Below, one piece after another: positions 41,162-64,000 of a DNA stretch of 64,000 nt. How positions within the stretch are numbered: the first letter of the stretch is position 1; every line of letters starts with the position of its first letter. The stretch covers positions 1,305,146 through 1,369,145 of the forward strand of contig CM035354.1 of NCBI GenBank assembly GCA_020137815.1. The letters are read 5' to 3'. This DNA comes from Hormiphora californensis (taxonomy: Eukaryota > Ctenophora > Tentaculata > Cydippida > Pleurobrachiidae). The position numbers were made by a program, and so were the translations under genes. Under the pieces are notes generated by a model. The model saw only the letters and a list, made by a program, of their open reading frames with translations, did no database searches and was not told the origin of the DNA.

Positions 41162-41286
41162 GTCTCTCTGAGGAGCAGGTGAAGGTATGGTTTCAGAACC
41201 GTCGGAGCAAGTGGAAGAAGGGAGAAAAGAGGAATGAAGTGAAAGAAGAGGTAGTGGAACATAAGACAATGACAGAGTTTGAATGA
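41162..41286 (+). CDS. Homeobox gene, last exon (ANTP-type homeodomain helix 3)
   Basis: After CTCCAG the frame reads GLSEEQVKVWFQNRRSKWKK, the end of helix 2 and the recognition helix with W48, F49, Q50, N51 and R53. A short lysine/glutamate-rich tail and TGA at 41284-41286 follow. DNA-binding transcription factor by family. Q50 and the LGL..QVK-WFQNRRSK pattern recall Dlx/Msx/NK relatives, but 20 residues cannot fix the class. The two upstream CAG|GTCTCTC copies show acceptor duplication here too. The 5' exons are not in the window, perhaps lost at the gap. Confidence 0.9.
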
Positions 41287-42559
41287 GATAGAGAGAATCA
41301 TACCCTCTCTCCCTGATATCTCCGTTATTACCCTCCCCATGTTATGTGTTACCATGGTTACCATGGTTACCCATGTGTGTTACACATGATACTTAGCTTG
41401 TCTTGTCTCTCTCTAGTGGTGTGACAGCGGTAAGATGATGTCCAGATGAGAGAGGAAGCTAGCACTGCCACAAACGAGAGAAAACATCACAACTTTTCTA
41501 CAAGCTATGTAATGTGGCAAGGGAGCTATTTCAGTCGATATATATAAAATATGATTTATGTTTCATGTGTGTGTATATGATATATGAATTCATATGTGGC
41601 AGAGATGAGAGAACTGCTATATCCGATATAACTGGGATTTTTACCGTAGAATTTCGAGTTAAGTAGCAGTCGTTTAGTAGTATTTCCCCCGGATGTAAGA
41701 TGCCAGAGTTAGGGACCTTGACCCCGATAAAGTTTTGAAAAATAACAATTAACAGCACCTTTTTATCGACATAAAGCAGAAAGCTGATATAAAACACCTT
41801 TTTTGAATAATTGACAATATATTTTGACTGTTTCTCTTTAAATCGTAGGAAGTGAAGCCATATGATGCTAATTGGGTCTCATTTTCAATCTGAAGCACTG
41901 CAGATTGCAACTGCTGTCAGTGTCTCTTTTAAAGTGTATGTCATGTAATTGTATGCGTCAAATGAAGAAAGACCGGGTGTAATCCTCATTTTGGATTTGT
42001 TTATTTGAGACGTATACTTATAGAGAATAACAATATTTATTATTTGAAATTCAACTGTATATAGTTTGACTCTGAATTTAGTTTAAACAATCAAATTATT
42101 GACTTTCAAGTGTGATTTAGAACTATTCTGTCAGACTCAGAGCATTGGCGCGAGAACTGTGGTCAGAGCATTGGCCTTACATGATTTATTAGGGCCGGGT
42201 ACAATAAATACTAACCACCGCCAGACCCTAAACAGTGTGATTCTTCTTAAATCGGCACGAGAGAGAAGCAACTAGAGTTCATAAATGGACATATCGGCAA
42301 GCGCGAGTTAAACATAAAAGCGATGCATAAATTGCCGCGCATTAGGGCGCGCGCATTTTGAAAGTAAAGCTAAATAAATAAAAGCTGAAAACTAAAATCT
42401 GAAAAAACAAGTCAAGTTCGAGAAACATTTGCGATTTTCGAAATCAAAAAATTTCGTGCCTGATGTTTTAGCTTTCCTATCCATCTGTTATCTAGTAAGC
42501 ACTGTTAATCATTGTGTTTTCTCTAAGAGTAGATCAGTCTGAGGTGAAACTACTGGAAT
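41287..42559. other. Intergenic region homeobox-MRPL20
   Basis: AT-rich, with an X-box-like GTTACCATGGTTACCATGG at about 41348-41368. No gene seen. Confidence 0.6.
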
Positions 42560-43405
42560 ATGCCACGTAACCTTCTGTTGAAACCCCCGATCCCGGGCCA
42601 GCTAAAACTCCGGCTGGAGCGAATGCCTTTGGCGTGGTACAAACGGGCTGAGCCCAAACCGACTTCTCCGTACCGTGCAATGAAGAGATCAGAAATTCTC
42701 TCATACACCCGGGGCTACAGCGATACCGCTAAAACCAATTGGACAACTGCCATGTTTCGCTACAAGTATAACCTGAAAGGAGAGAAGATCAAACGGCATG
42801 TCACTCGATCAAGAATATATGATGTAAATATGACGCGGATGGAGGCAGCTGCAAATGAACATGATATGGATATTTGGGATTTTCGAAGCGGTCTTGCTCA
42901 GTCGAACGTCGAAATAAACAGTAAAATATTAGCTCAACTTGCTATTTATGAGCCTAAGACATTTGAATCTCTCGTTACGGTAGCTAAGACGAAACTGACG
43001 GACGAGAGGAAGGGTTTGGAGGATATTCTTCGGCCCGATCAGCCTGGAGTAGTCCATAAAACAGGACTTGTTCCCAACCACACAACCTACTGTACGGGCT
43101 CTACCAAACAAGCTGATAGATGGGCCCTTGAGCGTCATGTCCCATCACAGAAACACATTCCCCCTCCTATTGGGTGGAAGATTACCGGTCAGTACCCTGG
43201 TAAAAACTTGTTCCGAGGTGAGAGACACTTCTGGAGACAGCGACCCAAGGGGGACGACTATAAGTATCTTCCTGATCCAGCTAGAATGGACAACGGTGAG
43301 GTATTCCCTGATACAAAGCAAGGAAAACGATATCGATACGCTTTCCGGAGACATCTTACGGACCCTAAGGTGTACCGAAAGACACCCCATTTCCCGTCTG
43401 TTTGA
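42560..43405 (+). CDS. MRPL20: Mitochondrial large-subunit ribosomal protein bL20m with long C-terminal extension
   Basis: Component of the mitochondrial 39S ribosomal subunit. Residues about 50-155 match bL20m; the clearest block, VEINSKILAQLAIYEPKTFESLV, nearly repeats the human segment around LADLAIYEPKTF, and ITRMEAAANEH-type sequence precedes it as in the family. The frame is 281 aa against about 149 in human. The extra about 120 residues after the L20 core (from about 160, rich in R/K/P/Y, e.g. RGERHFWRQRPKGDDYKYLPD) have no counterpart that I recognise. Single exon. The first about 40 residues, rich in K, R and P, could hold the mitochondrial presequence. The next gene starts only 126 bp downstream on the same strand. 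Confidence 0.9.
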   Translation: MPRNLLLKPPIPGQLKLRLERMPLAWYKRAEPKPTSPYRAMKRSEILSYTRGYSDTAKTNWTTAMFRYKYNLKGEKIKRHVTRSRIYDVNMTRMEAAANEHDMDIWDFRSGLAQSNVEINSKILAQLAIYEPKTFESLVTVAKTKLTDERKGLEDILRPDQPGVVHKTGLVPNHTTYCTGSTKQADRWALERHVPSQKHIPPPIGWKITGQYPGKNLFRGERHFWRQRPKGDDYKYLPDPARMDNGEVFPDTKQGKRYRYAFRRHLTDPKVYRKTPHFPSV

Positions 43406-43530
43406 GTGAATGTGTGTCACATTTATCTAAATTATTACTTTTTATTCAACTTCCTATCTCTCCCGAGTCTCAATGTGTCACCCCCTTCCTGTAATAACCC
43501 CTATCATCACACCCATCTCTACGTTATAGG

Positions 43531-56816
<13,286 letters not shown>

Positions 56817-56832
56817 AACTGTGTGAGCGAGA

Positions 56833-56833
<1 letters not shown>

Positions 56834-56913
<80 letters not shown>
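56834..56913. repeat. (TG)n microsatellite in FRMD4 3' region
   Basis: About 38 TG units, 20 bp after the stop codon. Confidence 0.97.
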
Positions 56914-56916
<3 letters not shown>

Positions 56917-56999
56917 CGAGATATACTTTAGAAAGTTTACTTGTGAATTTCACTACATGGTGAATGTCTGTTTGTATCACTACATGGTGAATGTCTGTT

Positions 57000-57330
57000 T
57001 GTATACGGTATACCGTGAGTCTGTCTGTATCATGGTATGAGAGTCTGTCTGTATGATGTCGTGAGAGTCGGTCTGTATGATGTCGTGAGAGTCTGTCTGT
57101 ATGACGTCGTGAGAGTCTGTCTGTATGATGTCGTGAGAGTCTGTCTGTATCATCATGGTTTGAGTCTGTCTGTATGTCGCGAGAGTCTGTCTGTACCATG
57201 GTGTGAGGGTCTGTCTGTATGTCGCGAGAGTCTGTCTGTATCATCATGGTTTGAGTCTGTCTGTATGTCGCGAGAGTCTGTCTGTATGATGTCGTGAGAG
57301 TCTGTCTGTATGATGGTGTGAGAGTTATAC
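57000..57330. repeat. GTCTGTCTGTATGATGTCGTGAGA minisatellite
   Basis: About thirteen units of 20-26 bp, with TGATGTCGTGAGA, TGTCGCGAGA and TCATCATGGTTTGA variants. Confidence 0.9.
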
Positions 57331-58383
57331 CCACTCTGCTGTTTCATTTATCACTTAATTGATGTAGCACTACCGGGCTATAAGAATGGAGTGACGCTGC
57401 ATTCGCTGTATAATACCACACTAGGTCAGCATACTGTTTCCCTCTCTCACTCTAGTTAAAGTAACAATCTCTCTCTATGCTGTGTGTTGACCTGGTGGAA
57501 AATTATCTTTTTTTGAAAATATCATTCTTTGTACTGTTTGTCATTTATTTAACAACACGAAAATGATTTTATTATTTTGATATCCGTTTGTGGGGAAACG
57601 CTGCAAAATTAAAGGGATTTAACGAATTTTACCTTTTATTACACGGTAACGACAAGACACGATGCTTTAAAAAGTGCTATTTTGGGCCGCGAGATATATC
57701 AACCATCTCTATCTCTCGTCCCAAACAATTGCATGTACTATCCTGGCACAAACTCAATCTGACACAAACTTAATTTGACACAAACTCAATCTGTCTGGCG
57801 TGGCCAAATAGTGGTTCGCTCAGATCTCGGTTCCGCCTGACAGTAATCCATCTACTGCAACGACTCTCTCAATCCCTGTCGCTCATATATCAATCCCTCT
57901 CACTCCTTCTCTCGTGGTCAACAAAGTGTGAATAACCCAGTTAAGTGGGTTATTCTCTATTGTAGCTCTATTATATAGCTCACTCAATGTACTACTAATG
58001 AAGCCAGAGCCATGGCTTTTAGAGACAACTTAGCTCTTGATTTACTGTTCTCGCACTCAAAAACTAACACATTTTAAAGACACAAAAAGCTCTCAAAGTC
58101 TTGATTACGTGCTCAGAATCATAATAAGTTCGGTCTAGACGTAATTTCTAGATGTCTAGATGTCTAGACGTAATTTCTAGATGTCTAGACGTGGTGCGGG
58201 GCTATTTACAGATCACTGAAAAGCGTGAAAAAGCTATCTTCCTTCTCTCTCTCTCATCTTCTTTCTTTCACACTCACAGTTCCATGGTAACCATGGTAAC
58301 AACACAGTCTTTAGTAACTGCACAACAAAAACGATTTTTCTCCAAATGTCCGATATATATCTCGGATATACTAGAGCGTGCCC
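57331..58383. other. Intergenic region between convergent FRMD4 and STK33 genes
   Basis: Short repeats ATTTCTAGATGTCTAGACGT (58140-58190) and an X-box-like CCATGGTAACCATGGTAAC at about 58283. No gene. Confidence 0.6.
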
Positions 58384-61300
58384 CTATTTCACGGCAGCCT
58401 GTTTCTTTGACGGAGTTTTAGGGTCCCCCTTCTTTAGGGGACTGGCTTTGACCGGTGTTTTCACGCTGTTCAGTCTGTTGTTGTGGGGTAGTGAGGTCCG
58501 GCGAGGTGATACCGCTCCCTGGAAGGGAGAGAGATATAGTTAGTACACTGTCCTGGATATTATAGATGTTATAGGGGTATTTGGCTTAGCTGGTGGATCA
58601 GTAATCCATGGTTTTTATATTCATGATATTGAAACACATGCAGGCTGGTTCTGGTAGAATACATGCAGGCTGGTAGAATACATGTAGGCATTAACGTATA
58701 AATGCTTTCTAAGACGTTCATGCAAAGATTAGTGTTCATGTCAAAAGGGTGGAAAGAAAAGTTAGAAATTCCCACACTGTCTGGCGGCGCTGACCCGATC
58801 TGAGCGTCAAAACAGATCCCACTTATTTCTAGGTGCTCCCAAAAGCCCGGCCCAAAAGGTGGTAAACACACATTATACTACTGAAGCTCTAACTACAGCT
58901 CAGCTGCTTTAGCACTTAATTCATACCCCCGTCTTAGCACGTAACATGTTAGGATCATATGACATTCTCCTACTTTCGGTAGTCGGGGGACATCTCTGAA
59001 ACACGTGACGTCATTACACACGTGACGTGATTAACACGTGACGTCATTACACGTGTGTGACGTCATAAAACAAGTGTTAGATGAGAGGTTTTATCATCTG
59101 CATTCAATGCCTCAATGGGAAATCAATGTTTTTTAGAAGAAGATGTAATGTTGTCACAAATAAAATCAATGAATGGAAAGGAAAATTATCAAATCATGGT
59201 CTCATAAATCTTGTTGAGTGATACATATCTCAGATATTATCTGAATTTTACATATATTGGTGCTCATTACCTTATTGGGTGTGAACTTTTTCCTCGGTGT
59301 GACATCTTTAACGATATCCTTCCTTTCTTCTTGTTCCTAGGGGGATGTTCTGTTAAATAGAGTTTCATTTTGGTATCTGGTTGCCATAGCAACTTATCAA
59401 CTCCTAAATTCTGTCTGAGCGGAGACCGAGAATTTAATGGGGTCAGGGGTTCAAGGATAACGGGTGATAACTAAAAATTGTTACTAATTTAAAACAGCTG
59501 TAGAATTTTTTCCTTTTGAGATACAGTTTCGGGCCAGTGATAGAACGATTTTTCAGACAATTTTGAATCAGAAAAATATAACGGCGATGACTAAAACGTT
59601 CATTCTCATAGCGATATCGGATCATCTCCTCTTGCCCCACCAAAGCATATAGTCCGTGAAATCTACACGTTTTTCTAGCACCTCTAGCGCCTGTTCTAGT
59701 CGAAATACAGCTTCGGGACAGTGATAGAATGATTTTTAAGACAATTTTGAACGAAATTAACTTTGCTTCAAACTTCATAAATATCAATTTCCTGATCAGA
59801 ATCTTCTGTAACAAAGCGTAGTTTACAGGTAATTTGAGAAATCGCCATTTCGACATCTCTCAAAACATTAATGACCGTGGAAACCCAACTTCCCAAAGAG
59901 CCAAAATCTTCAAACTTGGCAGTTATGTTGGTTATGGCATGAACAACCAGACTTCCAATTATGAGAATTCTATCTCATCGGGAAGGTCGTTTCTGATAAC
60001 ATAGAAATTTCAAATCTCCGTACTATATGCTTTGGTGGGGCAAGAGGAAATGACCCGATATCGCTATGAGAATGAACGTTTTAGTCATCGCCGTTATGTT
60101 ATCCTGATTCAAAATTGTCTGAAAAATCGTTCTATCACTGGCCCGAAGCTGTATCTCAAAAGGGAAAAATTCTACAGCTGTTATAAATTAGTAACAATTT
60201 TTAGTTATCACCCGTTAAATGCATTTTGAGCAATACCTAAGTGATTGGCCCTCGTGCCGGTGCGTAGGGTCCCCAACAGGGATTCACACCCATGGGCCAT
60301 GGCAACCGCTCTCATCTTATATTAAATAAAATACAAGGGTCTCTATCAAGGAAAAAATCCTACCTGGATTTGTTACTCTTTATTACAAACCTGGATTGTA
60401 TCGATTTTAACCTCTGGAGGGGGGACGTCCACAGGATCAGGACTATCACTAGTTTCATTTTCAGGGGTCCTGTTTTCTCTGTGGAACATCTTCATCATCT
60501 CAATAACTGTCAAATGTTCCTCCTCCCCTCCCTCTCCACCCTCTCCTCCCTGAAAAACGTTGTTGAGTAAGGGGTGGGAGACAAGAAAAATGGGGTTTTA
60601 TCCTGTCAAAGCATTGGCAGTGTTTATCAACAATTTTAGTGGTCGGAGTCTGTCTGGCAGCGCCGCCACACAGTTGTCGGAGTTGATTGTTCTGAAATTT
60701 TTTTGAGATGTTCGAGCAAGAATCTACTTAGACCCCCCTCTCTGTGTGGGGACGAGGGAGTAGGGATATGTGTGGTGGCACCCACCCCTCACAATAACTC
60801 AATCCCAATGCTAGTCCAGTTGCTCTTTAGCAAAATCACGTACGTGATTTAAGATTTTGCTAAAGACCGACCCTTCCATACGGTACAGAAGGGTCGGTCC
60901 TTGCCCTGCTGAAACTCCCCACGTAGGAACCCATTATAATAGGATTCTCAAGGGGGCAAGTAGAGGGTTATAAAATGGAGGCCGGGGGTTACATTTTTAC
61001 AAAATATCCCAATTTCTTACCGTGACCCAGTAGTGATCGCTGATCTCTTTCGCTGTGATTCTATCTGCAGGGTTCACCTTCACCATACATTTTATCAGTG
61101 AAATAGCTGAAATGAGAGGGATGTAGGTTTTTACTAAAGATCACTGATTTACTAAATCAGAGCAGCCAAAAAATAAAGAATCTCTCTTTTTAATATTTCA
61201 GTTTTTGAAAAAACAGAATGAATGAATGATGAAAGATGACATGCACTAAAAAAGAAGATCAGAAGATCTATTCAATCTAAAGCATGGGCACATGTGACTA

Positions 61301-62411
61301 CCAGCTGTATCAATATCATGCGAGTTCCCATGGGTGTCACATTCATTACATGTGAACTAACATGTGATATTGATACACTGGGTCCTTTTATAATTTCATA
61401 ACATGGCCCTCCTATCATGCAGCTGGAAATTGAAATGGAATACGTTTGTGGTCTTCCGAGTGCATGTCAGGAATATTAAGACCTTTCCTGCATCTTTCAT
61501 GGACATATGGAAGGCCAAGGGTGGCATTGCCATACACACACACACACACACACACACATTTGACCACGCGCGCGGCGCGTGCTTCAGACCCTGCTGCTAT
61601 AGCACACTGCCGACTACATGCGGCCACTTTACATTGGTATGGTGTCACGGCGCGTACCTGAGCCGCTGATCTCCTTCCACTCTGGTCCCTCGAAAGATAT
61701 GTTCCCTGCTTTGATCATCTCATATAAGTCTTCTTCATTATCAGCCACAAATGGAGTGGCCCTACTCAGCCTGGGGGATAGAGGGATAGGACATGTTGTG
61801 GAGTTATTGAATACTATTCAAATACGATTAGAGATTAGGGAAGAAAGAAATTGTATACATGACAGAGAGAGAGAAAATTTATATTTTATACAATATTTTC
61901 TGACTTCACTTTATGTTAACAGATTAGACACGTTTTGTTACTCCATCTATCGCTCTGTTGTTCTTTTCAATTCCTTCCCTATCTCTATCTCTCTAGTCTC
62001 GATACATCTTTCCTTCAATTTCTCTCTATCTCCCAATCTATCTCCCAATCTATCTCCCAATCTATCTCCCTATCTATCTCCCTATCTTTCTCCCAACTTA
62101 CAAGATGTACATGATGATTCCGATACTCCAGATATCACACTGATGAGAATACCCCACACTGTTATCCAAGATCTCAGGAGCTGGGAAAATAGAACTGATT
62201 GGTATATTGGAGATACTAAGTAGGGATATACCGTAGATATGATGATGATGATATGGGTAGAATGTGTTTGAGTAGAGGTATTATTTGGTGCTTTCAGGGA
62301 AGTAGAAGTAGGCATACCTAACATTGTGATATGGAAAGAGAAAAAAGCAAGATTGATGTAATAATGAATCAGAAAGAGAGAGATAGATAAAGAGATAGAG
62401 AGAGAGAGAGA

Positions 62412-62499
<88 letters not shown>

Positions 62500-63383
62500 G
62501 GATGAGAAAAGCGCTTGTGACGTCATTTTTGACAAGTATCAATTTATTTTCGTGTGTGTGTGCTCACAAAAAGAAGAGACAATGTCAAGTATCGTCTCAT
62601 CTCCTATCCACGCATCCTCAAAAACAATAAAATCAGCCCTGTTAGACCAATGCTCTGACCGCAGTTATCACGGGAAATGAGAATAGGTCAATGCTCTGAC
62701 AGGACACATACCCATGTAAAGTGGAGTTCCGCAGGTGGTAGTCATCATTTTATCACTCCCAAATGTGGAGTTTCCGCCCGTTATGAAGGACAACCCGAAA
62801 TCTGTTACCTGGCGAGGAAAAGATGCTTTAAAATATTAATATCAGCAACTCAAGTGGAAAAGATGCTTTAAAATATTAATATCAGTAGTGGATCATTCCA
62901 CCTCCAGTTGTTTGTTTGACGACGTCCAGTTTTACTAATTAGTTAATTAATGTGTAATTACCTTAATGTTAAACTTATCATTAGGATCAAGTCCACTAAG
63001 TAGGATGTTTTCCAGTTTCAAATCTCTGTGAACAATATCTGAGGAGAGAGAGGGAGATAGATAATGGGCAAAAGTGGGGCAAAAGTGTTCCATGATAACC
63101 GTATAACAGTGCAACCCCCCTTTCTACCAACCCCCCTTTTATTATTTCTACCAACGCAATAATGATAACGTCCTCTAACCACAATGTACCCCTCCGAAAT
63201 ATTGGTATCGAAGACACCTCACACGCACGCTGGCAAGGGGTAACTTCGTAACCAATCCGAAATAATACCCTCGAATCTCGACGTCCGCGTCTCGGACTTA
63301 AGGGGGGGGGGGGGGGGTTACTCACCGTTATCATGAAGATATGCCATAGAGCTAGCTAGCCGCTGGATTATTATAGCGCACTC
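58384..63383 (-). CDS. STK33: STK33-type serine/threonine kinase, 5'-partial (nine 3' exons)
   Basis: Protein kinase of the CaMK group. Exons on the minus strand: 63326-63383, 62962-63038, 62712-62808, 62102-62180, 61658-61770, 61021-61106, 60391-60549, 59271-59336, 58384-58518 (TAG at 58384-58386). All nine phases join exactly. Residues in order: ECAIIIQRLASSMAYLHDNG; catalytic loop DIVHRDLKLENILL; VTDFGLSFITGG (DFG); CGTPLYMAPEIL (APE); GYSHQCDIWSIGIIMYILL; WKEISGSAISLIKCMVKVNPADRITAKEI. DIVHRDLKLENI and HQCDIWSIG are very close to STK33. The C-terminal tail is acidic, then K/P-rich (TPVKASPLKKGDPKTPSKK). The N lobe (P-loop, catalytic Lys) lies beyond the right edge. Introns are full of (GA)n on +. 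Confidence 0.92.
59460..60215. mobile_element. 756-bp fold-back element flanked by TA, in STK33 intron
   Basis: Starts ACGGGTGATAACTAAAAATTG and ends with the inverse ...AGTTATCACCCGT; TA on both sides (59458-59459, 60216-60217). Arms of roughly 190 bp are nearly identical (59460-59645 against 60030-60215). The middle has further AT-rich sequence with internal similarity to the arms. Both arms hold the same small frame (YRYENERFSHRRY..), with no known domain. A Tc1/mariner-type MITE by target site. Confidence 0.8.
60236..60320 (-). mobile_element. Candidate tRNA-derived SINE (copy 2)
   Basis: On minus: AGAGCGGTTGCCATGG, GGGTGTGAATCCC (B-box-like), GGGGACCCTACGCACCGG, GGGCCAATCACTTA; parallels 27676-27770. 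Confidence 0.45.
62398..62494. repeat. (GA)n microsatellite
   Basis: Nearly pure AG repeat in an STK33 intron. Confidence 0.97.
62820..62887. repeat. Tandem duplication next to an STK33 acceptor
   Basis: AAAAGATGCTTTAAAATATTAATATCAG occurs at 62817-62844 and 62859-62886; on the minus strand it forms the sequence before the acceptor of exon 62712-62808. Confidence 0.75.
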
Positions 63384-63401
63384 CTGTAGGGTAAATATAT
63401 A

Positions 63402-63455
<54 letters not shown>

Positions 63456-63674
63456 TGGGAGAGAGAGAGGGTGAGCGAAGAGAGAAGGCGAAAGTGTGCA
63501 CGCCGAAGTAGCATTATATTGCTTATGGACTTCACTGTCGACTCTGACACGAAGAGGGATGAGAGATAGAGAGAGAGAGAGAGGAGAGAGAGATGAGAGA
63601 GAGAGAGAGAGGGAGAGAAGAGAGTCAGGAGATGACGAGAAAGAAGAAGAGGAGAGAGAGAGGAGAACGAGAGA

Positions 63675-63705
<31 letters not shown>

Positions 63706-63730
63706 GAGGAGAGAGAGAGAAGGAGAGAGG

Positions 63731-63825
<95 letters not shown>

Positions 63826-63870
63826 GAGAAAGACAAAGAGAGAGAGACAAAGAGAGACAAATAGAGAGAG
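63402..63870. repeat. Long (GA)n and GA-rich tracts
   Basis: Pure GA at 63402-63453 and 63735-63820, with degenerate GA-rich sequence between. The frames in it are R/E-rich low complexity and not genes. Confidence 0.95.
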
Positions 63871-64000
63871 CGTGTGTGAACGGTAAAGTGGGGGAGGTAG
63901 AGGGAAGAAGGCATCATAGTGGTGGTGGTGGCCTGCATTACCACAGTCATGCAGCTCTCCGTCTATTTATAGCACGGTATACCACTGTGGCTGCATGGTG

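Noticed and set aside
63318-63950. Leu/Ser-rich and Arg/Glu-rich frames at the right end
   Set aside because: Translations of (GA)n microsatellite; the only real coding piece there is the 58-nt STK33 exon at 63326-63383.

Overview
This is a window of animal nuclear genome: intron-rich protein genes with GT/AG junctions, 5'-truncated non-LTR retrotransposons, several MITE families and very abundant micro- and minisatellites. The gene set (IP3 receptor, CSTF1, ABCC transporter, ANTP-type homeobox, mitochondrial L20, FRMD4-type FERM protein, STK33-type kinase) shows a metazoan. Long introns full of (CT)n/(GA)n and the CR1/L2-style reverse transcriptases suggest an invertebrate, perhaps an early-branching one; I cannot name the species.

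Layout. 502-16504 (+): 3' two thirds of an inositol 1,4,5-trisphosphate receptor gene in about 27 exons, its 5' part lying upstream of the window. 16.5-18.8 kb: intergenic, with three small DNA transposons (pogo-like, hAT-like and another TA-flanked family). 18785-20080 (+): single-exon CSTF1. 20.1-24.6 kb: intergenic tandem repeats. 24642-32946 (+): first half (TMD0, TMD1, NBD1) of an ABCC/MRP transporter; a 1.28 kb palindrome sits in one intron. 33-35.6 kb: a LINE with an inverted 5' part. 36-38.3 kb (-): remains of an LTR retrotransposon. 38901-39000: gap of Ns, bordered on the right by artefact-like homopolymer sequence. 41162-41286 (+): last exon of a homeobox gene. 42560-43405 (+): long-tailed MRPL20. 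43531-56816 (+): FRMD4-type FERM gene, with an intronless secreted SRCR-like gene (52011-54065) inside an intron. 58384-63383 (-): 3' part of an STK33-type kinase gene, which continues past the right edge.

The most striking feature is not one gene. In at least four unrelated genes (ITPR, ABCC, homeobox, FRMD4) exon-intron junctions are tandemly duplicated, copying the splice site together with a piece of exon. Examples are ten 3' splice sites spaced exactly 53 bp in ITPR, eight at 99/101 bp in ABCC (five sharing one open frame), four 5' splice sites at 40 bp in ITPR, and in-frame 45, 39 and 18 bp junction duplications. Some could produce length-variable proteins by alternative splice-site choice; others would act as decoys. 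A MITE insertion at 29.3 kb also duplicated a splice donor through its target-site duplication. Other unusual structures are a branched (cloverleaf-like) inverted repeat at 1063-1297 and two long fold-back elements (TTAA- and TA-flanked).

Limits: exons were called by eye from splice consensus, frame continuity and remembered family sequence. Frame breaks in two conserved ITPR exons and the homopolymer tracts point to local assembly error. Both the ABCC and homeobox genes are cut off around the gap, so the two sides of the Ns may not be true neighbours.
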